Of a stretch of 64,000 nucleotides of DNA, positions 31,722 to 43,880 are shown piece after piece (position 1 is the first letter of the stretch; each line of letters begins with the position of its first letter). A model generated the notes under the pieces. The model did not search any database, was not told the origin of the DNA, and saw only the letters and a list, made by a program, of their open reading frames with translations. The translations under genes were made by a program, and so were the position numbers. The stretch spans positions 35,269,732 through 35,333,731 of the forward strand of contig NC_081553.1 of assembly GCF_963082655.1 (NCBI RefSeq). The letters are read 5' to 3'. The DNA is from Stomoxys calcitrans. Lineage: Eukaryota > Arthropoda > Insecta > Diptera > Muscidae.

Positions 31722-33350
31722 TTCCACTGGCTCTACAGGAGCGTGATTAGACCAATTCTTACTTACGCCTCACTAGTTTGGTGGACTGCTATGGAGAAAA
31801 AATGCACCATACAACAGGTTCAGAGAACATGTTGACTTGGCATAGGCGAAGCGATGAGGACCACACCCACTAGGACACTGTAGACTATTCTAGATATCCC
31901 ACCCATTGACATACAGATTAAGTGTGATTCAGCCACTGCGGCTATGAGACTTAAGGCGATGGGAGAATAGATTGACAGTGGGAGCAGCTCATACCATTGC
32001 GGTATAATCGAGGCGACAATATTAAACCTGGAAGGAAGGGAAGAGGTTTCCGATCAACCTGAGATGAACCTTGAAGTCGAGTGCGAGGCACTGCTGCCAT
32101 CGGCACAGTCTTGGATTGACGGGAAGATTATGTTACATCTGGAAGATTATGTTACACGGATGGATCAAAGCTAGAGGACAGAGTGGGCCTGGGGGCTTAC
32201 ATTTAGAACCCAGCAGCTGAGATCTGTTTTAGGCAGCCTGACCATCACATGGTCCTGCAGGCGGAGATCCGGGCGATCACGTAATGCATGAAGTCGTGTG
32301 GTGCTAACGCGAGGACATCGAGTGTGAACATCCTTGCGGACAATAAAATTGCCATAAGGGCAATAAAAACCAGGACGGTAAGTTTACAAACACCCTTGCA
32401 GTGTAAGAAGGAGATTAACGCCTTCCCTGAGGATGGGAAAATCCGCATCGTTTGGCTAGAGGACAAAGTGGGCCTGGGGGCTTACATTGAGAACCCAGCA
32501 ACTAAGATCTGTTTTAGGCTGCCTGACCATAATACGGTCCTGCAGGCGGAGATCCGGGCGATCATGGAATGCGTGAAATGGTGTGGTGCTAACGCAAGGA
32601 CATCGAGTGTGAACATCTTTGCGGACAGTAAAATTGCCATAAGGGCAATAACAAACAGGACGGTAAGGTCACGAACAGTCTTGCAATGTAAGAAGGAGAT
32701 TAACGCCTTCTCTGAGGATGGGTAAATCCGGATCTTACGTCTTGCAATGTAAGAAGGAGATTAACGCCTTCTCTGAGGATGGGAAAATCCGCGTCGTTAG
32801 GGTGCCGGACCATAACGGAGTAAGGGGAAATGAAAGGGCAGACGATTTGGCAGTGAAGGCCAGAGGACTGCCGTCAATAAACTTGGTCAACCCGAAGCTT
32901 TTCAGGTCGACGCAGTCCGAGTTAAGAGAGTGGGCGACGAATGCGCATGAAACATTGTGGAACAGCGAAACGGTCGGTAGGACGGCGAAAATCTTATAGG
33001 GGGATCCAGATCGTCAGAAAAACGGGGCTACTACTTAAAGGAAGCAAGACGAAGGTCACTATAGCTATTGGTATCATAACGGGACACATAGGACTACAAG
33101 CTCACTTTTGTAAAATCAGTGCGGCAAGTGCTGGCATGTGTAGGGCATGCGGGGAGGATGATAAGACGTTGGAGCATTTCCTTTGTCATTGCCCGGCTTT
33201 CGCGTCTAAGAGATACCGGCACTTAGGTGGAGACAAAATACCAGACATGAATCAACTTAGGGGAGTGGTATTGAAAACACTTAAGGATTTTGTAAGTATC
33301 ACGGAATTCCTAACTTAAAATTTTCTTTTTAGAAGTTACTTTAAAGTTTT
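31722..33350 (+). pseudogene. LINE ORF2 C-terminal remnant with duplicated RNase H
   Basis: It starts at HWLYRSVIRPILTYASLVWWTAMEKK (post-RT). RNase H follows with VGLGAYIENP, QAEIRAIMECVKWCG, VNIFADSKIAIRAI and VRVPDHNGVRGNERADDLAVKA (the acidic residues and the His/Asp box are visible). The C terminus has WGDPDRQKTG-like sequence and the zinc-finger-like CRACGEDDKTLEHFLCHCPAF. The RNase H part is present twice: a 285-bp unit starts at 32171 and again at 32456, and a 61-bp unit is doubled at 32681/32742. Stops and frame changes make it non-functional. Family: R1/LOA/I-type LINE with RNase H; the clade is unresolved. Confidence 0.82.
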
Positions 33351-34420
33351 TAGAGCGTACAACAAACCTTTGCATGTTGTTGGGCTTTTTAAAGCGCTCT
33401 GGATGGTTCATCTTCCATGTTCTTGTTCCTGTAGTATCGCATATGACGAAAACGGCTATGTGAGTCCGATAAATAAAATTTCCACATTTTAATCTTTCAA
33501 AGTCGAAGGCTTCATATCTTTAAGATGATATGCCATTAGCATATGCGAGTATGTCTTTAATACAATTAGTATATGTACAATTAACATTTACATTGTGTCA
33601 AGAAGCCTTCGCTTGCTTGTTGTTTATTTATTACCATTTTGCTCTTCTTCCTGATACCAAAAACTCCCTTTGCGACAACTGATGTACAATCGGAGATAAA
33701 GAGAAGACCACCTTGCATATGTTCATTTCTAATAAACGAAAGTCCTTAAATAATGAGTCAAAGAAAAGCACGCAATACACACAGAGTCATAAAAAACCAA
33801 AAGATGTATTTTTGTTGTGAAACACTCAAGTTCAAAACTGTGATGACTATAAATTAAAAATATTTTTTTTAATATTCTCGTAGCTACTTTTTTCGAAATG
33901 AAATCCTTTTTAAGGAAATTTTTTGCAGCATTTTTATTTTTATTAATTAAATTTTGTTAATTTTCTCCCTCAGTTTTGCCTTTCACTGTTTTCATTTTGT
34001 CCCATGTATTTTTTGTTTATTTCTTATATTTTTGAGCTCTTTTTTTTTGTGTAACACATTGTATTGCTAAATTACATATAAAGGCTGTTGTGTCATTTTA
34101 CCAACTAAATGCCGACATTTAAAAGCATAAAACTAATTTAGAAGGTAGCACACATACATACACCCCCCATTGACACACTAGCATTTGGCAAAGGAACAAA
34201 AATACGTAAGCACAAGCGAGACACGTGTAGACAGTGTAGACATACATCCAACCACACACGCACACGCATACTAAGCAAATTATTCATATAAGTGTGTTAT
34301 TGTGGCAGTGTAAGTACAAACGATGACATGGTTGTGATAAGTACCTTCATTAAAGGTCCTCATGGCAAAAGTACACTGAGAGAATCAAAAGGAGAAGGCT
34401 GACAAATGTTGGTAACTATA
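33351..34420. other. AT-rich sequence without recognisable gene
   Basis: Nothing coding or clearly repetitive was seen beyond short CA-rich runs near 34150 and 34250. Confidence 0.5.
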
Positions 34421-35744
34421 GACAAGTAAAAGCGTGCTAAGTTTGGGCGGGGCCGAATTTTATATACCCTCCACCATGGATCGCATTTGTCGAGCTCTTT
34501 TCCCCGGCATCTCTTCTTAGGCAAAAATAGGATATAAGAAAAGATTTGCTCTGCTATTAGAGCGATATCAAGATATGGTCCGGTTTAGACCACAATTAAA
34601 TTATATGTTGGAGACCTGAGTAAAATGTCAGCCAATTCAAATAAGAATTGGGCCCTTTGGGGGCTCAAGAAGTAAAATAGAGAGATCGATTTATATGAGA
34701 GCTGTATCGGGCTATAGACCGAATCAGATCATAATAAACACGTATGTTGATGGTCATGAAAGAATCCGTCGTACAAAATTTCAGGCAAATCGGATAAGAA
34801 TTGCGACCTCTAGAGGCTCAAGAAGTCAATATCGCAGATCGTTTTATATGGCAGCTATATCAGGTTATGAACCGATTTAAACCTTATTTGACACAGTTGT
34901 TGAAAGTAAGAATAAAATACGTCATGCAAAATTTCAGCCAAATCGGATAGGAATTGCGCCCTCTAGAAGCTCAAGAAGTCAAGTCCCCAGATCGGTTTAT
35001 ATGGCAGCTATGTCAGGTTATGGACCGATTTAAACCATATTAGGCACAGTTGTTGGATATCATAACAAAATATGTCATGCAATATTTCAGCCAAATCGGA
35101 TAAGAATTGCGCCCTCTAGAGGCTCAAGACGTCAAGACTCAAGATCGGTTTATATGACAGCTATATCAGGTTATGGACCGATTTTAACCATACTTGGATA
35201 TCATAACAAAATAGTTCGTGCAAAAATTCATTCAAATCGTATAAGAATTGCGCACTCTAGAGGCTGAAGAAGTCAAGACCCAAGATCGGTTTATATGGCA
35301 GCTATATCTGGTTATAGACCGATTTGAACCAAACTCGTCACAGATGTTGGATATCATAGCAAAACACGTCGTGCAAAATTTCATTCAAATCGTATAAGAA
35401 TTGCGCACTCTAGACGCTCAAGAAGTCAAGACCCAAGATCGGTTTATATGGCAGCTTTATCAAAACATGAACCGATATGGCCCATTTACAATACCAACCG
35501 ACCTACACTAAGAAGAAGTATTTGTGCAAAATTTTAAGCGGCTAGCTTTACTCCTTCGGAAGTTAGCGTGCTTTCGACAGACAGACGGACGGACGGACAG
35601 ACGGACATGGCTAGATCGACATAAAATGTCGCGACGATCAAGAATATATATACATTATGGGGTCTCAGACGAATATTTCGAGTAGTTACAAACAGAATGA
35701 CGAAATTAGTATACCCCCGCCTCCTATGGTGGAGGGTATAAAAA
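34421..35744 (+). mobile_element. Mini-me/DINE-1-like element, type B, complete
   Basis: The head GACAAGTAAAAGCGTGCTAAGTTTGGGCGGGGCCGAATTTTATATACCCTCCACC is followed by about seven B monomers (CGCCCTCTAGAGGCTCAAGAAGTCAAG, GTTATGGACCGATTT). The tail has CGACAGACAGACGGACGGACGGACAGACGGACATGGCTAGATCGAC, ATATATACATTATGGGGTCTCAGACGAATATTTCGAG and TATGGTGGAGGGTATAAAAAG. The first ~190 bp nearly match the element at 56825, including a unique leader before the array. Confidence 0.83.
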
Positions 35745-35749
35745 GACGA

Positions 35750-35960
35750 AAGAAAATAGTTCCGGCCGGGCCAACTCTAGGGAAACCACCACCATGAATT
35801 CTACCAAAGGTCACATGTGAACCTTACTTACAAAATCAGCTAAAACTTTCAGCTTTTTGAAGCTGTGGAACAGCTTATATGGCTGCTACATCTACCTATA
35901 CCACAATCTATATTCGATTATCTGTAAAAATATTGAAGTCCCCAAACCGAATATGTCCCT
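35750..35960 (+). repeat. Head fragment of a type B element
   Basis: AGTTCCGGCCGGGCCAACTCTAGGGAAACCACCACCATGAATTCTACC is a decayed head followed by a short leader; no array follows. Confidence 0.55.
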
Positions 35961-36110
35961 TCTGACGAACTCATCTCCTGGCACGAATAAACAGCTGCCT
36001 TCCTCAACCTAAGCTCCAAATTCAAGCACCAGCCCAATTTACCATCCAGAATAACCCCAAGGAAACTTGACGAGTTCAAGGCCGCTTTGTGATTTTGGTC
36101 GGTGCGGTCA
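35961..36110 (-). pseudogene. LINE reverse transcriptase fragment
   Basis: The minus strand reads LGVILDGKLGWCLNLELRLRKAA, matching the conserved LGVILD..L.W..N block after the RT active site in R1/LOA/Jockey-type LINEs. Only about 35 residues can be followed. Confidence 0.55.
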
Positions 36111-36161
36111 TCTGATATAGCTCCATTAGCATGGCAATTTTTTCTCCATTTTCCTTTGTTT

Positions 36162-37115
36162 ACCTATAAAGAGATCGGTCCAGATTCGGATATAGCTGCC
36201 ATATAGACCGATCTCTCGGTTTTAGGTTTTGGGGCCATAAAAGGCGCATTTATTCTCCCATATCGCTGAAATTTGAGACACTGAGTTGTCTTAGACCCTT
36301 CGACGTCTTTCTTTAATTTGGCCGTGATCAGTTCAGATTTGTATATAGCTGCCATATAGAGCGATCCTCCGATTTATAGTCTTAGGCCTATAAAAGCCAC
36401 AATTATTATCCGATTTTGCTGAAATTTGTTACAGTGAGTTGTGTTAGGCTCTTCCATCATTCGTCAATTTGGCCCAGATCGGTTCAGATTTAAATATAGC
36501 TGCCATATAGACCGATCCGCCGATTTAGGGCGTTAGGCCCATAAAAGGCGCTTTTATTGTCCGATGTCGCCGAAATTTGGGACAGTGAGTTGTGTTGGGA
36601 ACTTCAACATTCTTCTTCAATTTGACCCAGATCGGATCAGATTTGAACATAGCTGCCATATAGACCGATCTATTGATTTTAGGTTTTGTGCCCATAAAAG
36701 AAGCATTTGTTGTCCGATGTGGCCGAAATTTGGGACAGTGAGTTAAGTTCGGTCCGGATATAGCTATCATATATTCCGATATCTCTATTTAAAGTCTTGG
36801 CCCGATAAAAGTCGCATTTATAATCCGTTTTCACTGAAATTTGACACAGTGACTTATGTTAGGCTTTTCGTTAACCGTGTTGTATATGGTTCAAATTTGT
36901 TTATTTTTAGTTACTAAAAAGACCAATATTTTGTTATACACAACTGAACAATGACTTGTAGTTCTTAGTATTTGGTCCAAATCGACACATATTTCGATCT
37001 GGTATGGGGCATAAGGTATGCATTTTTTACCGGACGAAAGGTGGTTTACATATATACCCGAGGTAATGTATATCCAAAGTTCGGCCCGACGGAACTTAAC
37101 GCCATTTTACTTGTT
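36162..37115 (-). mobile_element. Mini-me/DINE-1-like element, type A, minus orientation, tail missing
   Basis: Inverted A monomers (GGATATAGCTGCCATATAGACCGATCTCTCGGTTTTAGG) lead to an inverted head at the right: ACCCGAGGTAATGTATATCCAAAGTTCGGCCCGACGGAACTTAACGCCATTTTACTTGTT. About four to five monomers. No GAC run or GGTGGTGGGTATA end on the left. Confidence 0.78.
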
Positions 37116-38189
37116 CCACTTACCTTTAACATTTGTTTTGTATTTTCTATAACCCAACATTGAATCGAAACCTCTACATTAACTTCATTGCATTTCAAAA
37201 GTTGTCTTTGAAATTTTCACAGCAAATTTCAATTTGTAGATTCAAATTTGTGTTTTTTTCTCTGTGCCTTTTACGTTCTCCTCACATGTGTTATTAGACC
37301 CCTTAACATTGTGGTGCTGTATTACCACATTTTCAACACTTGTAACAAAACAGGTAGAAGAAAAAGCGGCAAACGACATTATGTTTGTGAAAGTAGAATG
37401 AATTCGAGAAAAAAAAAACACACACACCCTCACACAAACAAACGCAGCATTTAACATTTTAAAATATCAGGATAAAAATGCCAACAAAACCATACGTGTT
37501 AAACCAGCAATGTCACATTATTGCAATGAGCAAAGTGAATGTGGGTGTTCCCCAACCACAACTCCTCGCAGGAGCAAAAACCGCAATGAATGTGACAAGG
37601 ACCAGGGAAGAAAAACAGAAACATGCTCTCACCCATACTAGAAAGGCAGAGGTAAAACAGCGAAATTCTGTTGTAATTTTAACCTTTTTACGAATAAGAA
37701 CCTCAACTAAGGCGACACAAAAAATTCAAATGTGCAAAACGAAAGTCTGAGTGGTAAATGAAACCGAAAAAAAACGAAACAAGTTCGCATAACACAGAAA
37801 AAACAGTGCAGAAAAAATTACACAATTATTTTCTGCGAAATTATTTTTTGGTTTTTCCTTCTTTTAACCCCCAAAATGTTACATTTTAAGCTGGGTGCCA
37901 TCTCTCATAGGGGCGTATGTTCCTTCGGCTATAGCTCGTAAGGTTTGAAGAAAGTTTGGTTTGGCACTATTTAAGCCTCAAAGTATCATTAATCAAGTTG
38001 AAGTCCTTGTTTAGGTGTCAAGGATATAATCAGCGCTTCCTTAGGGTAGTAGAAAATTTAAGAATTTTCACCATATGCATTCTACGGAAGTTTGCTTTGA
38101 GGTGTTGCAGCAATCAAAACATCTAAGATAAGTATTAGAAAAAGCTAAACACTCTATGTATGTACTAATGTATGAGCTCAAATAAGTTA
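37116..38189. other. AT-rich sequence without recognisable gene
   Basis: Frames of 60-90 codons overlap on both strands near 37240-37750 without any recognisable domain. Confidence 0.5.
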
Positions 38190-40150
38190 AACAAGTAAAA
38201 AGGCGTTAAGTTCGGCCGGGCCAAACTCTGGATACTTACCACCTCGGGTATGTATGTAAACCAACTTTCATCAAAATTCGGTGAAAATTTCATACCTTAT
38301 GTCCCATAGCAGTTATGTCGAAATATGTTCTGATTTGGACCAAATACTAATGAGTACAGAAGCTACATCTAAAAAAAAACAGATCTGAACCATATATGAC
38401 ACGGATGTCGAATAGCCTAACAAAAGTCACTTTGTCAAAATTCAGAGAAATCGGATTATAAATGCGCCTTTTATGGGGCCAAAACTTTAAATCGAGATAT
38501 TGCTCTACATGGCAGCTATATCCAAATCTGGACCGATTTGGGCCAAGTTGCAAGAAAATGTCGAAGAGCCTAATACAACGCACTGTCCCAATTTTCGGCG
38601 AAATCGGGCAATAAATGCGCCTCTTACGGACCCAAAACCTAAAACCGAGAGATCGGTCTATATGGCAGCTATATGCAAATCTGGACCGATCTCGGCCAAA
38701 TTGACAAAGAATGTCAAGGGGCCTAACACAACTCACTGTCTTAAATTTCAGCAAAATCGGACAGTTAATGTGGCTTTTATGGGCCTAAGACCCTAAATTG
38801 GAGGATCAGTATATATGGCAGCTATATCCAAATCTGGACCGATCTCGCCAAATTGACAAAGAATGTCGAAGGGCCTAAAACAACTCACTGTCTTAAATTT
38901 CAGCAAAATCGGACTGTAAATGTGGCTTTTATGGGTCTAAGACCCTAAATCGGAGGATCGGTCTATATGGCAGCTATACCCAACTCTGGACCGATCTGCG
39001 CCAAATTGGCGAAAGAAGTCGAGAGGCCTCACACAACTCACTGTCCCACATTTTATCAAAATCTGATAATAAATGTGGCTTTTATGGGCCTAAGACCCTA
39101 AATCGGCGGATCGGTCTATATGGCAGCTATATGCAAATCTGAACCGATCAGAGCCAAATTGACGAAGGATGTCGAGGGACCTAACACAATTCACTGTCCC
39201 AATTTCATCAAAATCGGATAATTAATGTGGCTTTTATGGACCCAAAACCTAAAACCGAGATATCGGTCTATATGGCAGCTATATCCAACTCTGGACCGAT
39301 CTGCGCCAAATTGTCGAAAGAAGTCGAGAGACCTAACACAATTCACAGTCTCAAATTTTATCAAAATTAGATAATAAATGTGGCTTTTAGGGGCCTAAGA
39401 CCCTAAGTCGGCGAGTCGGTCTATATGGCAACTATAACCAAATCTGAACCGATCAGAGCCAAATTGAAGAAGGACGTCGAAGAGCCTAACTTAACCCACT
39501 GTCTCATATTTCAGCGACATCGGACAATAAATGCGCCTTTTATAGCCCCAAAACCTAAAACCGAGATTTCGGTCTATATGGCAGCTATATTCAAATCTGA
39601 ACCGATCTGGGACAAATTAAAGAAGGATGTCGAAGGGTCTAACACAACTCACTGTCCTAAATTTCAGCAAAATCGGATAATAAATGTGGCTTTTATGGGC
39701 CATAGACCCTAAATCGGAGGATCGGTCTATATGGCAGCTATATCTAAATCTGAACTGATCTGTGCGATATTGCAAATGTATGTCAAAGGGCTTAACTTAA
39801 CTCACTGTCCCAAATTTCGGCGACATCGAAAAATAAATGCGCCTTTATGGGCTCAAAACCTTAAATCGAGAAATCGGTCTATATGGCAGCTATATCCAAA
39901 TCTGAACCGATCAGGGCCGAATTGAAGAAAGATGTCTAAGGGCCTAACACAACTCACTGTCCTAAATTTCAGCAAAATCGGATAATAAATGTGGCTTTTA
40001 TGGGCCAAAGACCCTAAATCGGAGGGTCGGTTTATATGGGGGCTATATCAATATATAGTCCGATATATCCCATCTTCAAACTTAACCTGCTTGTGGACAA
40101 AATAAGAATCTGTGCAAAGTTTCAGCTTATTATTTTCATTTTTAAAGACT
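38190..40150 (+). mobile_element. Mini-me/DINE-1-like element, type A, tail replaced by E repeat
   Basis: The head AACAAGTAAAAAGGCGTTAAGTTCGGCCGGGCCAAACTCTGG leads into about eleven A monomers. The consensus tail leader (CGATATATCCCATCTTCAAACTTAACCTGCTTGTGGACAAA..TTTAAAGACTG) is present, but at 40150 it gives way to E-type sequence, so the GAC run and terminal GGTATAAAA are missing. Confidence 0.82.
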
Positions 40151-41349
40151 GGGCCGGCTCCAGTGCGCCTCCTTTCTGTATATGGAACAAAACAATCCTT
40201 ATAAAATTTATTTTCGTGGGGGATGTAGGGTGTCCCCCAAACACTTGGCCCTGAAAATATATCAGCATCGTATTATTTTCTCATATATCTATATATCATT
40301 TATTTGAACCCCATATTGCCATTGGCCTCAAAATTGGGTATCAAATTTCTTTTCTAATCTCTAACACCTTTCATTTAAACCCCTTATTGCAAAAGTTAGG
40401 AAATATGTCCAGTTTGGGATATGGGCCCTATCAATATCGAACGCCATTGCCTTTAAGGCCCAAATAGTCATGGTGAGAAAATACGTGATATTTGGGGTTT
40501 TTTTGTGGGGGTAGGTCGTCCCCTAGACAGTTTGTCCGGTATTTTGATATCAGAATCGTGGCCGACAACCAAATACCTTGGGGGGGTGGGGCGGCCACTC
40601 ATTGACTTGACCCTGAAAATATATATCATATTCGTGTTCTACTCTAAATTACCTCTTATTTGAGGTCCATATTGCAATGGTCAGCACATATGCCCTTTTT
40701 AGGTTGTGTTATGGGTGTGGAGTGGCGCCATAGACACTTTACCCGAATATTGATATCAGATTAGTGCTTTACTCCCAATGACCTTTCATTTGAGCCCCAT
40801 ATAGCTATGGTCGTAAATATTTCCCCTCTTGGAGATTGACGGCCCCCCATTTGGATATCGCATTCGTATTCTACTTTTACCTTTTATTTGAGCCCCATAT
40901 TGCCATGGTCAGTACATAAGTCCTCTTTGGCGGGTGTTTTGGGAAAGGGGTGGACCCCCAGAAACGTGGTCCCACATTTGGATGTCAGATTCTTATTTTA
41001 CTCGCAAATACCTTTCATTTGAGCCGCATATTGCCATGGTCGGTAAATATGTCCGATTTAGGAGTGTCTTGGGGTGCCCCCCCCCCCCCCCCCCCCACAA
41101 TTGGATATGGGATACGTTTTCTAATCTGAAATACCTTTCATTTGAGTCCCATATTGTTGTGATTGGTGTAGATATATATTTGCTAGGTTTTGAGGGTGGG
41201 GAGCCCCCCTAAGTACCCCATCCGAAATTTCGATATCAAATTTTTGGTTTGTAGATTACTAAAAGAGAGCACACAAAATTTCGCTTAAATCGCACCACCC
41301 ATCTCCGAAATCTGGCGTTTCTGAAAATTAGGGTTAGGGGGAGGGACCG
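40151..41349. mobile_element. Type E element (~130-bp monomers), partial
   Basis: It starts GGCCGGCTCCAGTGCGCCTCCTT and carries repeated TACCTTTCATTTGAG.CCCATATTGCCATGGTC.GTAAATATGTCC blocks. It ends ..CGCTTAAATCGCACCACCCATCTCCGAAATCTGGCGTTTCTGAAAATTAGGG. Same arrangement as the more complete copy at 51391-52876. It lies between two type A elements of opposite orientation. Confidence 0.7.
41077..41096. repeat. Poly(C) run of 20
   Basis: Twenty consecutive C residues inside an E monomer. Such a run may have the wrong length in an assembly. Confidence 0.85.
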
Positions 41350-42360
41350 AAGTATATATTCTCTTGATCAGCGGAAAAATCTAAGACCATCTAGCCATGT
41401 CCGTCTGGCTGTTGAAATCACGCTACAGTGTTTAAAAATGGATATATTGAGCTAAAACTTTTCACAGATTCTTTTTTTGTCCATAAGCAGGTCAAATTCG
41501 AAGATGAGCTCTATGGGACTATATCTTGAAATAGCCCCCATATAGACCGATCCGCCGATTTAGGGTCTTAGGCTCATAAAAGCCACATTTATCATGCGAT
41601 TTCGCTTAAATTTGAGACAGTGAGTTGCATGAGGCCCTTGGACATCTTTCTTCAATTTGGCTCAGATTGGTCCAGATTTGGATATAGCTGCCATATAGAC
41701 CGATCTCTCGATTTAAGGTCTTGGGCCATTAAAAGTCGAATTTATTGTCCGATGTCGCCGAAATTTGGGATAGTGAGTTGTGCTAGGCCCCTTGACATCT
41801 TTGTGAAATTTGACCCAGATCGGTAATGATTTGGATATAGCTGCCATATAGACCGATCTACCGATATAAGGATTTGGGCCTATAAAAACCACATTTATTA
41901 TCCGATTTCGCTGAAATTTGGTACAGTGAGTTGTGTTAGGCCATAGGACTTCCTTCGTCAATTCGGCCCAGATCGGTCCAGATTTGGATATAGCCCCCAT
42001 AAAGACCGATCGGCCGATTTAAGGTCTTAGGCCCATAAAACCCACATTTATTATCCGATTTTGTTGAAATTTGGGACAGTGAGTTGTGTTAGGCCCTTCG
42101 ACATCCTTCGTCAATTTGGTCCAGATCGGTTCAGATTTGAATATAGCTGCCATATAGACCGATCTCTCAATAAAAGGCTTTGGGCCCATAAAAGGCGCAC
42201 TTATTGTCCGATGTCGCCGAAATTTGGGACAGTGAGTTGTGTTAAGCTCTTCGATATCCTTCCACAATTTGGTCAAGATCGGTTCAGATTTGAGTAAAGC
42301 TGCCATATAGATCGATCTCTCGATTTAAGGTTTTGGGCCAATAAAAGGTGAATTTATTGG
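41350..42360 (-). mobile_element. Mini-me/DINE-1-like element, type A, minus orientation, partial
   Basis: Starts in the inverted tail (GTATATATTCTCTTGATCAGCGG, CTAGCCATGTCCGTCTGGCTGTTG) and continues into about five inverted A monomers. The outermost tail bases and the head are both missing. Confidence 0.78.
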
Positions 42361-43711
42361 TGGTGAGCATAAAATATTCAAATAACACCCAACGACACCC
42401 TTTTCACCTGTAGCAGCTGCTTGCCAATTTTCCTAAAGCTCTTTAATTCCTCAATAAACTCCTCACACAACCTTCGTAGCCTGCACTGACTACTGCCAAA
42501 ACAGAGTATGTCAAATAATGACATTTCCTTTGCTCACCAAATGTTTGGTAATGAGAAGTAAGAGAAGAGGGGGAGGCAAAAAAAGAGCACAGTCATTTTA
42601 AATTAATTTCACAATTCACAGCGTGATTTCAATTTCAGATGTGAGCTGTGATTTCATCTTTTGCCAAAGTCAATTAACTTTTTTTAATCACAAGGGCACA
42701 CATATGAGGGAAAATGTTACAAAATGCCAACAAAATTCAGGTGGCACAGCAATGGGAGTGAAATTTGTTTGGCAGAAAAGTCCCACGACGGGTTCGACAA
42801 ATATTAAATGATGGCATTAAATGGGCAAAAGGTTAAAAGGGGGAAACTCAACTCCCCAAATAAATTTCATTTCAATTATTAGAAAAAAAAAAACGAAATT
42901 CATATCCCATGAGTTTTGTTGAGAAATGTTTTATACCTTAAAAATCAAGCGAAACTTAATACAAAATTGCCAACATCATGAATTTCAAGTTAAATGTCCA
43001 CTGATTGACAATTCCAATTTACCTTCCTTTGTGCATCATTTATTTGAACAGCATTTCACTCAGATGATGTCCAAAATTTGACCTCTCATCTTTTTTTTGT
43101 TTTGTTTTATGGCATTGTCCTTAGGCTGCTGCTACCGTTCTTCCTATGGAAGATGTGATGATTTCCTGGGAAGAGGAAAAAAAAAACAGAAACGCCATAA
43201 CGATAAATTTTGTGAAATGATGTTTACTTTTGTTTTTTTTTTTTCCTACATCTTATCACCTACCGAGAGAGTGTCGGGCGACTTTTTATCACAAATTGAC
43301 AGCGGCCAAAGTGAACAGCAGCAGCAGAAGCGTCAACATCAGCCATAGCGCCAGAAGCAGCTGCCAACACCAAAGGTTATTTTTTTATTTCGTTCAGCCT
43401 ACCTTAGCCTTACTAAAGAGAGATGAATTGCAAATTACATCTCATCTCTCGAGGGGCATGATTATTTAGAGTAGAGGGTGATGGAGAAGCGTCTAAAAAA
43501 CATATTTACACTGATTTATGTTAGCCCTGCAGGTGTCCCCTGCCACTGTAAGTGCGGCATGAAACTCAATAAATATTTTAAACTGAGTGAGTGTTTTAGT
43601 GAGATAATTTATTTTGTTTCCTGGAATCGAAACTTTATAAACAAACTGCAGATACCGGATGATATGAGAATTAAGCAGAATTGGCAATGGTTTGAAGAAA
43701 AATGGCTTTAT
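42361..43711. other. AT-rich sequence without recognisable gene
   Basis: Contains a CAG-rich patch near 43315-43330 in short overlapping frames. No domain is recognised. Confidence 0.5.
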
Positions 43712-43880
43712 GTTTGCCCGGGCTAAAATTTTTTAACACTTGTCATTATAGGCAGTCTGTAGACTTTTAACCATACTTGACATGGATATGGGAGTCACAA
43801 GAAAATTGTAAATTTGACCATGAACATTCCATTTAGAAACAGCGACCATATAAAAGAAGGTATGGTGCAATAATTTATAT
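43712..43880. repeat. Dispersed repeat, left copy
   Basis: GTTTGCCCGGGCTAAAATTTTTTAACACTTGTCATTATAGGCAGTCTGT..ACCATACTTGAC recurs in diverged form at 46609-46800, on the other side of the following element. Confidence 0.6.

Noticed and set aside
37242..37750. Overlapping 60-90-codon frames as a small gene
   Set aside because: Frames are open on both strands at once, with no domain and AT-rich low complexity.
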